Below are positions 31,951 through 40,960 of a stretch of 64,000 bases of DNA, piece by piece (the stretch's first letter is position 1; each line of letters starts with the position of its first letter). The position numbers and the translations under genes are program-made. Source of the stretch: Kribbella sandramycini (GTDB lineage Bacteria > Actinomycetota > Actinomycetes > Propionibacteriales > Kribbellaceae); assembly GCF_013131805.1 (NCBI RefSeq), contig NZ_JABJRC010000003.1:620001-684000 (forward strand), given 5' to 3'. The notes beneath the pieces were generated by a model that saw only the letters and a program-made list of their open reading frames with translations, ran no database searches and had not been told where the DNA came from.

Positions 31951-33320
31951 CGGACGCCGTCGCAGTCGTCGGGGTCGGTCTGACCGCCCGGCGGCGGGCT
32001 GGACGGGGGCGGCGTCTTCGAGGCCGGCGGGGTGGAGACCGGGGTCGACACCGGCGGCTTGCTCGGCGGCGGCGTCGTCTTCACCGGCGGGTTGGTCTTC
32101 TTCGCGCACTCGTCCGCGGTGCGCTGCAGCTCGCTGACGATCGCGCGGGCGCCGGCCAGGTCGTCGGCCTGAATGTTGCCCTCCACCTGCTGACGGTTGT
32201 ACGCCGGCAGCTTGTCGACCTGCAGCTGCGGCTGCAGCTCGAAGACCTTGGTGAGCGTGATCCCCGGGATATCGGCATCCACGCCCTGGAAGATCGCGAC
32301 GAAGTCGCCGTCGGTACCGACGTAGTACTGGTCCTGCGTCCAGCGGTAGCCGAACCAGCCGGCGCCGCCGATCAGCGCCAGGATGACGACCACGACGGCG
32401 ATCCGGCGCGGCCAGAGGAACCGGCGCGGCGGCCGGGGCGCGTAGCGCAGCTCTTCGGGGTCGATGTTGGCGTGGCGGCCACCGCCGCCGTGCCCGCTGC
32501 CGCCGTGGCCCGCTGCGGAGGCGATGCCCGGGCCGGTGCTGCCCTGGGCGAGCTCGGCCGCGGCGCCGACCAGCTGCGGCGCGCTGCCGCTCGCGGGCGC
32601 GGTCTCGACCACATCGGCCACGACACAGGTCACGTTGTCGTTGGAGCCGGCCTCGAGCGCATGCGTGATCAGCTCGACGACGACGGAGTCCGGCGTACCG
32701 GCGGCCATCGACGCGGCGATCACCTCGTCGGCCACGTAGTCCGGCAGGCCGTCACTGCACAGCATCAGCCGGTCGCCGGCCTGGACGTCGAGGATCTGCA
32801 GGTCGGGATCGGAGTCGGGGCGGCCGTCCAGCACCCGGAGGATCAGGTTCCGGTGCGGGTGGGTGAAGGCCTCCTCCTGGGAGATCCGGCCTTCGTCGAC
32901 CAGCGACTGCACGAAGGTGTGGTCGTGGCTGAGCTGGTAGAGCACGCCCTCACGCATCCGGTACGCGCGGGAGTCGCCCAGGTGGGCCAGGCCGAGCCGC
33001 TGCCCGTCGAACATCAGCGCGGTGACGGTCGAGCCCATCCCCTCGCGCTCCGGGTCCTCCTCGACGAGCTCGGACAGCCGCTCGTTGGCCCGGTGGACGG
33101 CGCCGGCCAGCGCCTCGATCATGTCGTCGCCGGAGATCTGGGCGGTGTCCAGCCGCCGGATCACCTGGACCGCCGCCGAGCTGGCCACCTCGCCGGCTGC
33201 CGCGCCGCCCATTCCGTCGGCGAGCAGCAGCAGGTGCGGACCGGCGTACGCCGAATCCTCGTTGTTGCGGCGCACGCGTCCGACGTCGGACAGTGCGGCG
33301 TAGTCGAGCGACAGGGTCAT
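31947..33320 (-). CDS. pstP: PP2C-type protein phosphatase PstP
   Basis: 457 residues. The PP2C domain (about 1-235) has the metal-binding RRNNEDSAY, LLLADGMGGAAAGE, LGDSRAYR, SDGLPDYV and SNDNVTCVV motifs. A single membrane segment near residue 305 (IAVVVVILALIGGAGWFGY) leads to an extracellular domain and a Pro/Thr/Ser tail. It reverses phosphorylation by PknB and related kinases. It is coupled to rodA downstream and lies 10 bases after fhaB. Confidence 0.96.
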   Translation of the reverse strand: MTLSLDYAALSDVGRVRRNNEDSAYAGPHLLLLADGMGGAAAGEVASSAAVQVIRRLDTAQISGDDMIEALAGAVHRANERLSELVEEDPEREGMGSTVTALMFDGQRLGLAHLGDSRAYRMREGVLYQLSHDHTFVQSLVDEGRISQEEAFTHPHRNLILRVLDGRPDSDPDLQILDVQAGDRLMLCSDGLPDYVADEVIAASMAAGTPDSVVVELITHALEAGSNDNVTCVVADVVETAPASGSAPQLVGAAAELAQGSTGPGIASAAGHGGSGHGGGGRHANIDPEELRYAPRPPRRFLWPRRIAVVVVILALIGGAGWFGYRWTQDQYYVGTDGDFVAIFQGVDADIPGITLTKVFELQPQLQVDKLPAYNRQQVEGNIQADDLAGARAIVSELQRTADECAKKTNPPVKTTPPPSKPPVSTPVSTPPASKTPPPSSPPPGGQTDPDDCDGVR

Positions 33321-33330
33321 CGAGGCAGGC

Positions 33331-33813
33331 CTACTTCGCGATGTTCAGCGTCGTGCGGCCGATCCGGATCGAGCCGCCGATCTCGGCCGGGACCGGGCGG
33401 GTCACCCGTTGGCCGTCAAGGTACGTGCCGTTCGTGGAGCCGAGGTCCTCGACCCACCACTGACCCTCGGACAGGAAGAGCCGCGAGTGCCGGGTGGAGG
33501 AGTAGTCGTCGTCGAGCCGGATCTGACAGTCCGAGCCGCGGCCGATCACGATCGGCTCCTCGACCAGGGTCGCGCCGACCCCGGCCTGCGGCCCGTCGGC
33601 GATGGTCAGCGAGCCCGGCAGGCCCTTCCGTTTCTTGACCGGTTTCGGGGCCTTCGGCGTCCGGGTGGCGGCCGGCACGGCGGGGGCCGCGGCCCGGCTG
33701 TCCACCTTGGCGCCGAACAGGTCGGACCTGATCACGGACAGCACCGCGAGGACGAACATCCACAACAGGGCCAGGAACCCCAGTTTGATCAGGGTCAGGG
33801 TCAGTTCCGACAT
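33331..33813 (-). CDS. fhaB: FHA-domain protein FhaB (FipA)
   Basis: 160 residues: an N-terminal membrane segment (LIKLGFLALLWMFVLAVLSVI), a basic linker, and a C-terminal FHA domain with the phosphothreonine-binding GRGSDCQIRL, SSTRHSRLFL and DLGSTNGTYLDG. It binds phosphorylated partners at the division site. It is ten bases from both neighbours, in the standard fhaA-fhaB-pstP order. Confidence 0.95.
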   Translation of the reverse strand: MSELTLTLIKLGFLALLWMFVLAVLSVIRSDLFGAKVDSRAAAPAVPAATRTPKAPKPVKKRKGLPGSLTIADGPQAGVGATLVEEPIVIGRGSDCQIRLDDDYSSTRHSRLFLSEGQWWVEDLGSTNGTYLDGQRVTRPVPAEIGGSIRIGRTTLNIAK

Positions 33814-33823
33814 GAGGGGCCGG

Positions 33824-34657
33824 TCACCACCCGCTGCTCGGCGGCTGGACCATCGGCTCGTCCGCCAGCCGCAGCGTCATAGTGGTGTTGCCGATCCGCA
33901 CGGTCGAGCCGTCGACCAGCTCGACCTCGGCGGCCCGGCGGCCGTTCACCAGCGTTCCGTTGGTCGACCCGAGGTCGACCAGCACGACGCGGATCCCGCC
34001 GTTGCCCTCGGGCATCAGCCGGATCTCCGCGTGCCGCCGGGAGACGCCGGGGTCGTTGATCTGGATGTCCGCGTCGGTGCCGCGGCCGAGGACGACGCCG
34101 GGCGGGTTCACCGGGCGCCGGCGTCCGTTGACCTCGAGCATCACCTGCGGGTGGCCGCGGCGCGGCTGCTGCGGTGCGGGCGGTGGGGTGACCGGGGCGC
34201 TCTGCAGCACCGTCTGGCCGTCGTTCGGCGGCACGTAGGGCTCCTGCTGGTAGGGCTGCTCGTAGGACGGAGTACGCCGTTGCGGCGTCCCGACGGTCGC
34301 ACTGACCACCCGGAACTTACCGGTCGGGAGGTCGTCCTGCTGACTCAGCTCGATCTCGATCGGGCCGGAGAAGGTGTAGCGCTGGATGTCGGCGTGATCG
34401 CGCAGCTCGTTGGCCAGCTCGTGATTGAGCGTCCGCCCGTAGGCGTTCAGCCGCTCGAAATCACCCGGCCCCAGCTCGATGGTGAAGTGATTCGGCACCA
34501 GCCGGCGGTCCCTGGACAGGATCCGCGCGGTGTTGTCGATCTCACGCTTGAGCGCCGCCGCCAGCTCGATCGGCTCGACGTCGCCCTTGAACGCACGCGC
34601 GAAGACACCGCTCACGATGCCCTCCAGACGTCGCTCGAAGCGCTGCAGCGGTCGCAC
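33824..34657 (-). CDS. fhaA: FHA-domain protein FhaA
   Basis: 277 residues from a GTG with GGAGGAGGAGG just upstream; the longer open frame is not supported. The N-terminal 120 residues are the DUF3662 domain (RFERRLEGIVSGVFARAFK, PNHFTIELGPGDFERL), then a Pro/Gln-rich linker, then an FHA domain with GRGTDADIQI, SRRHAEIRL and DLGSTNGTLVNG. FhaA is a scaffold recognised by Ser/Thr kinases and linked to peptidoglycan synthesis. It is the promoter-proximal gene of the cluster and is divergent from tRNA-Leu. Confidence 0.96.
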   Translation of the reverse strand: MRPLQRFERRLEGIVSGVFARAFKGDVEPIELAAALKREIDNTARILSRDRRLVPNHFTIELGPGDFERLNAYGRTLNHELANELRDHADIQRYTFSGPIEIELSQQDDLPTGKFRVVSATVGTPQRRTPSYEQPYQQEPYVPPNDGQTVLQSAPVTPPPAPQQPRRGHPQVMLEVNGRRRPVNPPGVVLGRGTDADIQINDPGVSRRHAEIRLMPEGNGGIRVVLVDLGSTNGTLVNGRRAAEVELVDGSTVRIGNTTMTLRLADEPMVQPPSSGW

Positions 34658-34795
34658 GCCTCCTCCTCCACGGTCGGTCCACGGTCCCTGGTCCACCGGT
34701 CGTGGCGGACACACCGGGTACGACGATCGATCGTATCGGGAGGTTCGACCGAACCCGCAATGTGAAGCACCGGACATTCCCGTGCTAATGTTCCT

Positions 34796-34801
34796 TCTCG
34801 T
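34796..34801 (+). promoter_or_regulatory. -10 element of the tRNA promoter
   Basis: TAATGT about 27 bases upstream of the mature tRNA is a good -10 hexamer; no clear -35 is seen. Confidence 0.4.
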
Positions 34802-34827
34802 CGCCAGGACATCGTCCGAACGACAGC

Positions 34828-34911
34828 GCGCGGGTGGCGGAATAGGCAGACGCGCACGGTTCAGGTCCGTGTGCCCGAAAGGGCGTGGGGGTTCAACTCC
34901 CCCCTCGCGCA
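34828..34911 (+). tRNA. tRNA-Leu (anticodon CAG)
   Basis: Acceptor GCGCGGG (34828-34834) pairs with CTCGCGC (34904-34910), allowing one G-U. The anticodon stem CACGG/CCGTG encloses TTCAGGT with CAG at 34862-34864. A long variable arm (TGCCCGAAAGGGCG) and the T arm GGGGGTTCAACTCCCCC confirm a class II tRNA-Leu. The CCA end is not encoded. tRNA-Leu in this position beside fhaA is conserved in actinobacteria. Confidence 0.97.
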
Positions 34912-34919
34912 CGCAGCAG

Positions 34920-34945
34920 ATCCCGGTCGAAAGACCGGGATTTTT
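34920..34945 (+). terminator. Rho-independent terminator after tRNA-Leu
   Basis: TCCCGGTC-GAAA-GACCGGGA with a GNRA tetraloop, followed by TTTTT (34941-34945): a textbook intrinsic terminator, unusual in this GC-rich genome for its T run. Confidence 0.93.
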
Positions 34946-34967
34946 GCTTTTCCAGGGGTGTGCCCGG

Positions 34968-35798
34968 TCACAGTGCCGTTCGGTTGGTCGAGCGGGGGTC
35001 GGTGACGGCGTGGGCGCGGTAGAGGTCGCCTTTGGCGGCCGTGGCGCGCCAGGGGCGGGCGTGCCGGAGGGCGGTGCTGAGGGCCGGGTCCTGGCGGTCG
35101 ATGGTGGCGAAGGTGAGCTCGGCGGGGCCGGCGGCCTGGGTGGTGTAGAGGCCGGCGGGGGTGATCAGGCCGGCCGGGGTGGGTTCGTCGGGGAGCGCGG
35201 GGACCGAGACGGCGACCCAGTAGCAGTTGATCGCGGCGTGCGCGGCGGCCTTGGTCTCGAAGGAGTCGTCGGCGCCGTACGTCGACAGCAGCAGGCACTC
35301 GACGCCGAGCCGTTCGTACTGCGCGAAGAGCTGCGGGAAGTTGACCTCGATACAGATCAGCGTGCCGAAGCGGTAGCCGTCGACGTCGAAGACGACGGGC
35401 TCGAAGCCGGGGCTGTAGAAGTGCGTGATCTCGGTGTGTGAGCAGTAGCGCTTGTCGTAGCGGTCGACGAGCGCGCCGGTGTCGGAGATGACGTAGAGAC
35501 TGTTGTGCGGCCGGTTCGGCGGGGTGAGCGGATGCGCCGAGCCGAGCACGACCCAGACGCCGAGCTCGCCGGCCAGCGCCATGATCTCCTCGAGCTCGGC
35601 GCGGACCAGCCGCCAGTCGACGTCGGCCCAGTCGGCGATCTGGGCCTTCGCATAACCGCTCAGCATGCCCTCGGGGAACTGTACGAGCCGGGCCCGCCCG
35701 GCCGCTGCCTTACGCATCAGCGACCGGACCTTCTTGCCGTTCGCCGCCGGATCGGCGGTGATGGTCGGTCGAGCGATGGCCGTGCGGATCCCCGTCAT
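34968..35798 (-). CDS. Carbon-nitrogen hydrolase (nitrilase superfamily)
   Basis: 276 residues. The catalytic triad is visible as Glu in LVQFPEGMLSGY (near residue 43), Lys in RYDKRYCSH (near residue 116) and Cys in GTLICIEVNFP (near residue 150). It would hydrolyse an amide or nitrile in the cytosol. A Glu after the Cys (CIE) is the amidase-like variant. It is a single gene between the tRNA and a small membrane ORF; the substrate is unknown. Confidence 0.9.
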   Translation of the reverse strand: MTGIRTAIARPTITADPAANGKKVRSLMRKAAAGRARLVQFPEGMLSGYAKAQIADWADVDWRLVRAELEEIMALAGELGVWVVLGSAHPLTPPNRPHNSLYVISDTGALVDRYDKRYCSHTEITHFYSPGFEPVVFDVDGYRFGTLICIEVNFPQLFAQYERLGVECLLLSTYGADDSFETKAAAHAAINCYWVAVSVPALPDEPTPAGLITPAGLYTTQAAGPAELTFATIDRQDPALSTALRHARPWRATAAKGDLYRAHAVTDPRSTNRTAL

Positions 35799-35899
35799 CG
35801 CCCTACCGTCTCAGCCCTCGCCGACAGATTCGCGGACCGGCGCGGAAATGTTGTCCAGGACAACCAATTCGCAATCCTGGCTGGACCACTTGGGCCGGG

Positions 35900-36028
35900 T
35901 CAGGCGCGGGTTCGGCGGTGGCGGGCGGTGGGGGTGGGGCGGAGGTCCGGGGCGCCCAGGAGCATCCAGAGGGCGAGGGCGGCCGCGGTGATGAGGCCGG
36001 CGAGGCCGGCGTAGTCGGTCAGGCTCAT
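35900..36028 (-). CDS. Small single-span membrane protein (hypothetical)
   Basis: 42 residues beginning MSLTDYAGLAGLITAAALAL: one hydrophobic helix followed by a basic tail (RPTPTARHRRTRA), the profile of small inner-membrane proteins with a cytoplasmic C-terminus. AGAGAGAA-type purine-rich sequence precedes the ATG. No family recognised; it could be a chance ORF, so confidence is limited. Confidence 0.4.
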   Translation of the reverse strand: MSLTDYAGLAGLITAAALALWMLLGAPDLRPTPTARHRRTRA

Positions 36029-36117
36029 GGTGCTTCTCTCTTCACTGGCGGGTGACTCGGCGGCGGCGAGGTCCGCGAACAACTGACGACAAGGGACGCG
36101 GGGGTGTCGGAGGTGTG

Positions 36118-36152
36118 ATGGCAAATAGGTGCCATGTCCGATTGGTGCCAAT
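36118..36152. promoter_or_regulatory. Two inverted repeats upstream of the HTH regulator
   Basis: ATGGCA-AATAGG-TGCCAT (36118-36135, perfect 6+6+6) and ATTGG-TG-CCAAT (36141-36152, perfect 5+2+5) lie back to back about 65-95 bp before the start codon, sharing the core GGTGCCA. They are probable operators, perhaps for autoregulation. Confidence 0.6.
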
Positions 36153-36213
36153 AGGAAAACCGTCGCGCTGCTGGGGAATCGTTTGCTTAGGTGGTCTACG
36201 GAGGTGGCTGACG

Positions 36214-37191
36214 ATGCAGGAAGGTGTGTTACTCGACGCCCGGGAGGAGCGCGCTTACCGGCTGCTGGTCGGGCTGGCGGCCGCGCGGGCGACGGACCTG
36301 GCCGAGGTGGCCGAGCTGCCGGCGCCGGAGGCCGCCGAGGTGTTGCAGCGGTTGCAGGCGAAGGGGCTGGTCGCGGTGACCGCCGCGGACGATCCGGTGT
36401 TCCGTCCGCTGCCGCCGGACGTCGCCCTTGGGACGACGCTGCTACGTCGTCAGGAGTCTCTCGAAGCGGCCCGGAAGACGGTCGCGGCGCTGAGTGAGGA
36501 GTTTCGCGCCAGTGCGAGCCGCCGGGACGCGCATCACCTGGTCGAGGTGGTCGTTGGCGCTACCGCGCTGCGGGAGCGGCTGCGGGACCTGCAGGAGTCG
36601 GCGCGGCAGGAGATCCTCTGGTTCTGCCGTGCGAACCCGCTGGCGATGCAGGGTGCGGACAACACCGAGGAGTACGGCGCACTGTCCCGCGGCGTCCGCT
36701 ATCGGGCGATCTACGAACGGGCGCTGCTCGCCACTCCTGGAGAGCTGGACAGCATCGCCGAAGGAGTCAGCTGGGGCGAGGAGGCGCGCACCCTACCCAC
36801 GCTGCCCGTCCGGCTCGCGATCGTGGACCGGGCGACCGCCGTCTGCCCGCTGGTCCGGGACGACGAGCTGGGGATCGGTGAGCCGACGGCTGCGGTGATC
36901 AACCGCGGTCAGCTGCTCGATGCCTTGCTGGCGCTGTTCGAGAGCCACTGGGAGCAGGCAACGCCAGTGGCACTGCAGCCGAGTGACCAGACCGACCCCG
37001 GCGCCCTGGACGAGCATGAACGCTTCCTGCTCTCGCTGCTCGTCGCAGGGGTGCCGGACAAGTCGATCGCGTCCCAGCTCGGGATCAGCCGGCGTACTGT
37101 GCAGCGCCGACTCGACCGGCTGATGACACTGGCCGGTGTCGACACCCGCACCGGTCTGGCCTACCAAGCCGCCAAACGCGACTGGCTCTGA
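36214..37191 (+). CDS. TrmB/LuxR-type helix-turn-helix regulator
   Basis: 325 residues from an ATG with GGAGG nine bases upstream. The N-terminal 70 residues form a TrmB-like winged helix (DLAEVAELPAPEAAEVLQRL), the middle is a phospholipase-D-like sensor region as in TrmB relatives, and the C-terminus is a LuxR-type HTH (LVAGVPDKSIASQLGISRRTVQRRLDRLM). Such regulators are often found beside large secreted subtilases in related genomes (from memory), and here the gene is convergent with one, 19 bp apart. The ligand is unknown. Confidence 0.88.
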   Translation: MQEGVLLDAREERAYRLLVGLAAARATDLAEVAELPAPEAAEVLQRLQAKGLVAVTAADDPVFRPLPPDVALGTTLLRRQESLEAARKTVAALSEEFRASASRRDAHHLVEVVVGATALRERLRDLQESARQEILWFCRANPLAMQGADNTEEYGALSRGVRYRAIYERALLATPGELDSIAEGVSWGEEARTLPTLPVRLAIVDRATAVCPLVRDDELGIGEPTAAVINRGQLLDALLALFESHWEQATPVALQPSDQTDPGALDEHERFLLSLLVAGVPDKSIASQLGISRRTVQRRLDRLMTLAGVDTRTGLAYQAAKRDWL

Positions 37192-37210
37192 CCGGTGCGG
37201 GTTCTCTCGA

Positions 37211-40200
37211 CTACTTCACGCCGTACGCCCGGATGACCGTCTGCGTGAACTTCGTACCGTTCGGGCCGGTGGCCTGAACCTTCAGGGACACCGTGCCGCG
37301 CGCATTGCCGACAACTGCGACGTAGTGCCCGAGCGCCCCGATCACCGGGAGCTTCTGCCAGCTGGTGCCTTCGTCGAACGACGCCCAGGCCTGCAGCGTG
37401 TGTGCTCGCGGTGCGTCGAAGCCGAGCACGTGCGTACGAGGTGCACGGCCGGTCGCGTCGGTCGGCGCCTGGTACCCGACCTGCAGCAAGGACAGCGGCG
37501 TCCCCTTGTCCTCAGCGGTCTTGGCCGAGCGGAACTCCCAGGCGGTCTGAGTGCGCGTGCCCCAGAGCCACTCGGTGTCCTCACGGGCCGTGTTGAGCTC
37601 CAGCCGGTACGCCGCGTCCGCACTGGTGGTGATGACGTCGTTCCACGCGTCAGGCAGCTCAGCGATCTGCTGTCCGTTCCGGGAGACCGTTGCGGACGAC
37701 GCCGTGGTCTCACCATTCGCGGAGTGGCCGGCCGCGTCCACGAACGACGGGATGCGGAACGACAACCGGTCACCGGTCCGAGTGGAGACCGAGCCGGGGA
37801 CGACGGCCGGTCGGACGACCGGACCGAACCAGGTCTCCTTCGACGTACCGCTGCGGTAGCTGCGCGGCGGCGACGTCAGACCGGAGCGGAGCGGGCCCAT
37901 GATGTCCCAGGTGTAGAGGTGGTGCACGCGCTGCTGCCAGAGCGAGTCACCGGCGCTGACCCACTCCTCGCGGGTCTTCGGAGTCTCCACGAACCGCTGC
38001 TGGTCGTTCCAGGAGTACTCCTGCCACGGACGCCAGCCGAACCGCTGCTCCTTGGCCCAGTTGAAACCGCCGTTGTCGTTGTACTGCGTGCTGATCCGCG
38101 CGCTGTTCGCCGCGGTCACCTTGTGGACGATGCGGGCCGGGATCGATCCGCTCGACACCTGCTGGACGTCGTACAGGTACGGGCTGGACGTCGTCAGTGT
38201 CAGGTCGATCGTCGCATTCGCACGCCGGGCGCGATCGATCAGCTTCTGGCCGTCCTTCGCGATCGTCACCATCGCCGGGATCGGCTCGCGGTCCCCAGTG
38301 GGCCGCCAGACCGTCCAAGCGCTCCAATCCGCCGGCCGGACCAGGATGATCGCCGCTGCGCCCGCTTTCGCGGCCGCCGCGATCTGCTCCTGTTCGCTGA
38401 CCGCGTCACTCGTCCGCTGGACCACCAGCGCGCCCTTGACCCGCCTGAGGTCGGATTCGGCGTACACGAGCGGGAAACGACGCTTACCGGTGTAGGACGG
38501 CGACTGGTGCAGCAGGTTGATGTCCAGCGGACCGCTCACCCCAGGCACCACGGCCTGGACCATCGGCGCGACCAGCTGCCAGCGGGACGAGAACTCGAAC
38601 TTGCCGTCGGTGACCGGCTTGGTCGGGGTCACGTTGACCTGCTTGACCGTGCTGAAGTGCATGACGCCGTGGCTGATCGAGCGGCCGTTGCCGAACTCGC
38701 GGTGCGCGTAGTAGCTCAGGATCGCCTGCTGCTCCGCGGGTTTCGGCGTCTCGATCGTGATCGGAACCGCTCTCCGGGCGTCGATCACGTACTCCAGATC
38801 CTTGGTCACCGCGATACTCGGATCGGTGTAGAGGCTGGCCTGCTCGTTCTGCGGGTCGCTGTTCTCGACCAGCGAGTGCATGAAGTAGGTGCCTTCTTCG
38901 ACCTCGGCCTCGATGGTGTCGCCGTCACCGATCCAGGCCAGCGTGTCCGAGCGCGGGTTCGAGCCGAACAGCGTGACCACCGGGACGCCGGTCGGCCGTC
39001 CGTCGAGTCCGATCGCTCGCAGCTTCACAGTGTGCTTCGGCCCCTGCTTGAAGGTGCCGACCGCGGTGTGGGTGACGACTCCGCTCGGACCGGTCGCCAC
39101 GACCCATCCGCTGTGCAGACCGCGCTCGAGCTTGCCGTCCGTCAGTGTCAGCGGGACGTCGGTGCTTCCGTGCGCCGGAACGGTCACACTGGCCGGCAGA
39201 CCGAAGGCATCCGTCTCCGGCTTGTTGGTGTCCAGGTTGGTCACGGCAACGGACAGCGCCAGTGTGACTGGGGCCGAACTGTCGTTCCGGTAGGTGATCG
39301 TCCGGCTGGCTCCGCCGCCGGTGAAGTCGGCGACACCGCTCGCAGTCACCTGCTGGGCGATCGCCCGGGTGAGGTCGACGCGGCCGGCGCCCTGTGCGTA
39401 GACGGACTGGCTCGGCTGGGTCTTCGCCGTACTGGTCAGCGCGTCCTTCAGCCGGTCGGCCTTCCAGTCCGGGTGCTGCTGGGCAAGGAGCGCTGCGGCA
39501 CCGGCGACGTGCGGCGTCGCCATCGACGTACCGGAAGCGGCGGTGTAGTTGTTGTCGATCGGGCTGCCCATGGCCGTGCCGGCAGCGCGGGCAGCGACGA
39601 TGTCGACGCCCGGCGCGGTGATCTCCGGCTTCAGACCGCCGTCGCCGAAGCGCGGTCCGCGGCTGGAGAAGTCGGCCAGCTTGTCGGCCCGGTCCACTGC
39701 GCCCACGGTCAGCGCCGCGGCGGCGGCGCCCGGCGTACCGACGCTCTCGTCCCGGCCTTCGTTGCCCGCGGCCACGACGAAGAGCGTCCCGGTCCGGGCG
39801 GTGAGGTCGTTGATGGCCTGGCTCATCGGGTCGGTCCCGTCGGTCGGGCCGCCGCCGAGGCTCATGTTGACCACCTTGGCGCCCTTGTCGGCGGCCCACT
39901 CCATCCCGCCGATGATCCAGGACTCGTAGCCGATGCCGTCGTCGCTGAGCACCTTGCCGATCAGCAGCTCGGCCTGCGGGGCGACGCCCTTGCGGGTGCC
40001 GCCCGCGCCCGCACCGGTGCCGGCGATGGTTGCTGCGACGTGCGTCCCGTGTCCGAAGTGGTCGGCCGGGCCGGTCGCACTCTGGGAGAAGTCCTGGCTC
40101 TCCTTGATCTTGCCGACCAGGTCCGGGTGCTGTGCGTCGACGCCGGTGTCCAGAACGGCCACCTGGACGCCGGAGCCCTGGTAGCCGGCCTTCCAGGCAT

Positions 40201-40819
40201 CCGGCGCACCGATCTGCGGCACGCTCTTGTCCAGCACCGGACGGACCTTGCCGTCCAGCCAAACCTTGGTGACACCGCTGTTCAGCGTCCGGGCGCCAGC
40301 AGCGGGTCGCAACGACTTCCACAGCTCGGCCAGCTGATCCTTGGTCGCCGACACCGCTGCGGCGTCGATCGACGGCAGTTGGCGAGTGGTCGTCGTACCG
40401 GCGAGTGTGCCGGCGCTGCGCGCGCCTTCGGCGTACTTCACGATCAGCGGCAACTGCTGGACGGCGGAGTCGCCGTAGCCGTCGGCAATCAATTCGTCGA
40501 CGTCGAACAGGTCGGCGTCGATCACGCCGGAGGCGATGTACTGGACGGCGTCACTCGGCAGGACGCGCAGCCCGCCGTCCGCCTCCACGGTGTGGAACGT
40601 GATGCGCTCGCGACCGGGTGCGGGCTGGACGCTGGCGGCCTTCCGGCCGTTACCGGCGTCGCTGATCGAAACGACGTCACCGGTGATGAGGGTGACGGAG
40701 GTGGTGCTGGGGGTGACTGTTGGGCGTGGCGGCGGTGCGGCGGCTGCGGGGGTCGCCGTCAGCGCGCCCAGCGTCAGAACCGCCGCGAGGGTGGCGGCAG
40801 TGGTCCGGGTGGAAGGCAT
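37211..40819 (-). CDS. Secreted S8 subtilisin-like serine peptidase
   Basis: 1202 residues from the ATG at 40819, preceded by a GAGGAG ribosome site. A signal peptide (AATLAAVLTLGALTATPAAAA) and an inhibitor-like prodomain (about 40-180) precede the S8 domain. The catalytic Asp is in VAVLDTGVDAQHPDL, the His in FGHGTHVAATIAG, and the Ser in SGTSMATPHVAGAAAL (near residue 430). The remaining 700 residues form beta-rich modules, including a PA-like segment (AAAIILVRPADWSAW), probably for substrate or wall binding. It is an extracellular protease. A continuous antisense open frame is a composition artefact. Confidence 0.95.
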   Translation of the reverse strand: MPSTRTTAATLAAVLTLGALTATPAAAAPPPRPTVTPSTTSVTLITGDVVSISDAGNGRKAASVQPAPGRERITFHTVEADGGLRVLPSDAVQYIASGVIDADLFDVDELIADGYGDSAVQQLPLIVKYAEGARSAGTLAGTTTTRQLPSIDAAAVSATKDQLAELWKSLRPAAGARTLNSGVTKVWLDGKVRPVLDKSVPQIGAPDAWKAGYQGSGVQVAVLDTGVDAQHPDLVGKIKESQDFSQSATGPADHFGHGTHVAATIAGTGAGAGGTRKGVAPQAELLIGKVLSDDGIGYESWIIGGMEWAADKGAKVVNMSLGGGPTDGTDPMSQAINDLTARTGTLFVVAAGNEGRDESVGTPGAAAAALTVGAVDRADKLADFSSRGPRFGDGGLKPEITAPGVDIVAARAAGTAMGSPIDNNYTAASGTSMATPHVAGAAALLAQQHPDWKADRLKDALTSTAKTQPSQSVYAQGAGRVDLTRAIAQQVTASGVADFTGGGASRTITYRNDSSAPVTLALSVAVTNLDTNKPETDAFGLPASVTVPAHGSTDVPLTLTDGKLERGLHSGWVVATGPSGVVTHTAVGTFKQGPKHTVKLRAIGLDGRPTGVPVVTLFGSNPRSDTLAWIGDGDTIEAEVEEGTYFMHSLVENSDPQNEQASLYTDPSIAVTKDLEYVIDARRAVPITIETPKPAEQQAILSYYAHREFGNGRSISHGVMHFSTVKQVNVTPTKPVTDGKFEFSSRWQLVAPMVQAVVPGVSGPLDINLLHQSPSYTGKRRFPLVYAESDLRRVKGALVVQRTSDAVSEQEQIAAAAKAGAAAIILVRPADWSAWTVWRPTGDREPIPAMVTIAKDGQKLIDRARRANATIDLTLTTSSPYLYDVQQVSSGSIPARIVHKVTAANSARISTQYNDNGGFNWAKEQRFGWRPWQEYSWNDQQRFVETPKTREEWVSAGDSLWQQRVHHLYTWDIMGPLRSGLTSPPRSYRSGTSKETWFGPVVRPAVVPGSVSTRTGDRLSFRIPSFVDAAGHSANGETTASSATVSRNGQQIAELPDAWNDVITTSADAAYRLELNTAREDTEWLWGTRTQTAWEFRSAKTAEDKGTPLSLLQVGYQAPTDATGRAPRTHVLGFDAPRAHTLQAWASFDEGTSWQKLPVIGALGHYVAVVGNARGTVSLKVQATGPNGTKFTQTVIRAYGVK

Positions 40820-40960
40820 GGACAGGTCTCCTCTTCCAGAGGCAGGGGGCATGCACCTCTTCCGACCGAGTTTGCAATCTCGTCACGGACCTCCGCCCTG
40901 TCCATCACTGCCGTCCCTGCGACATGGCGCAAGCGCGCCACGACCCGTCACCATCAGCTC

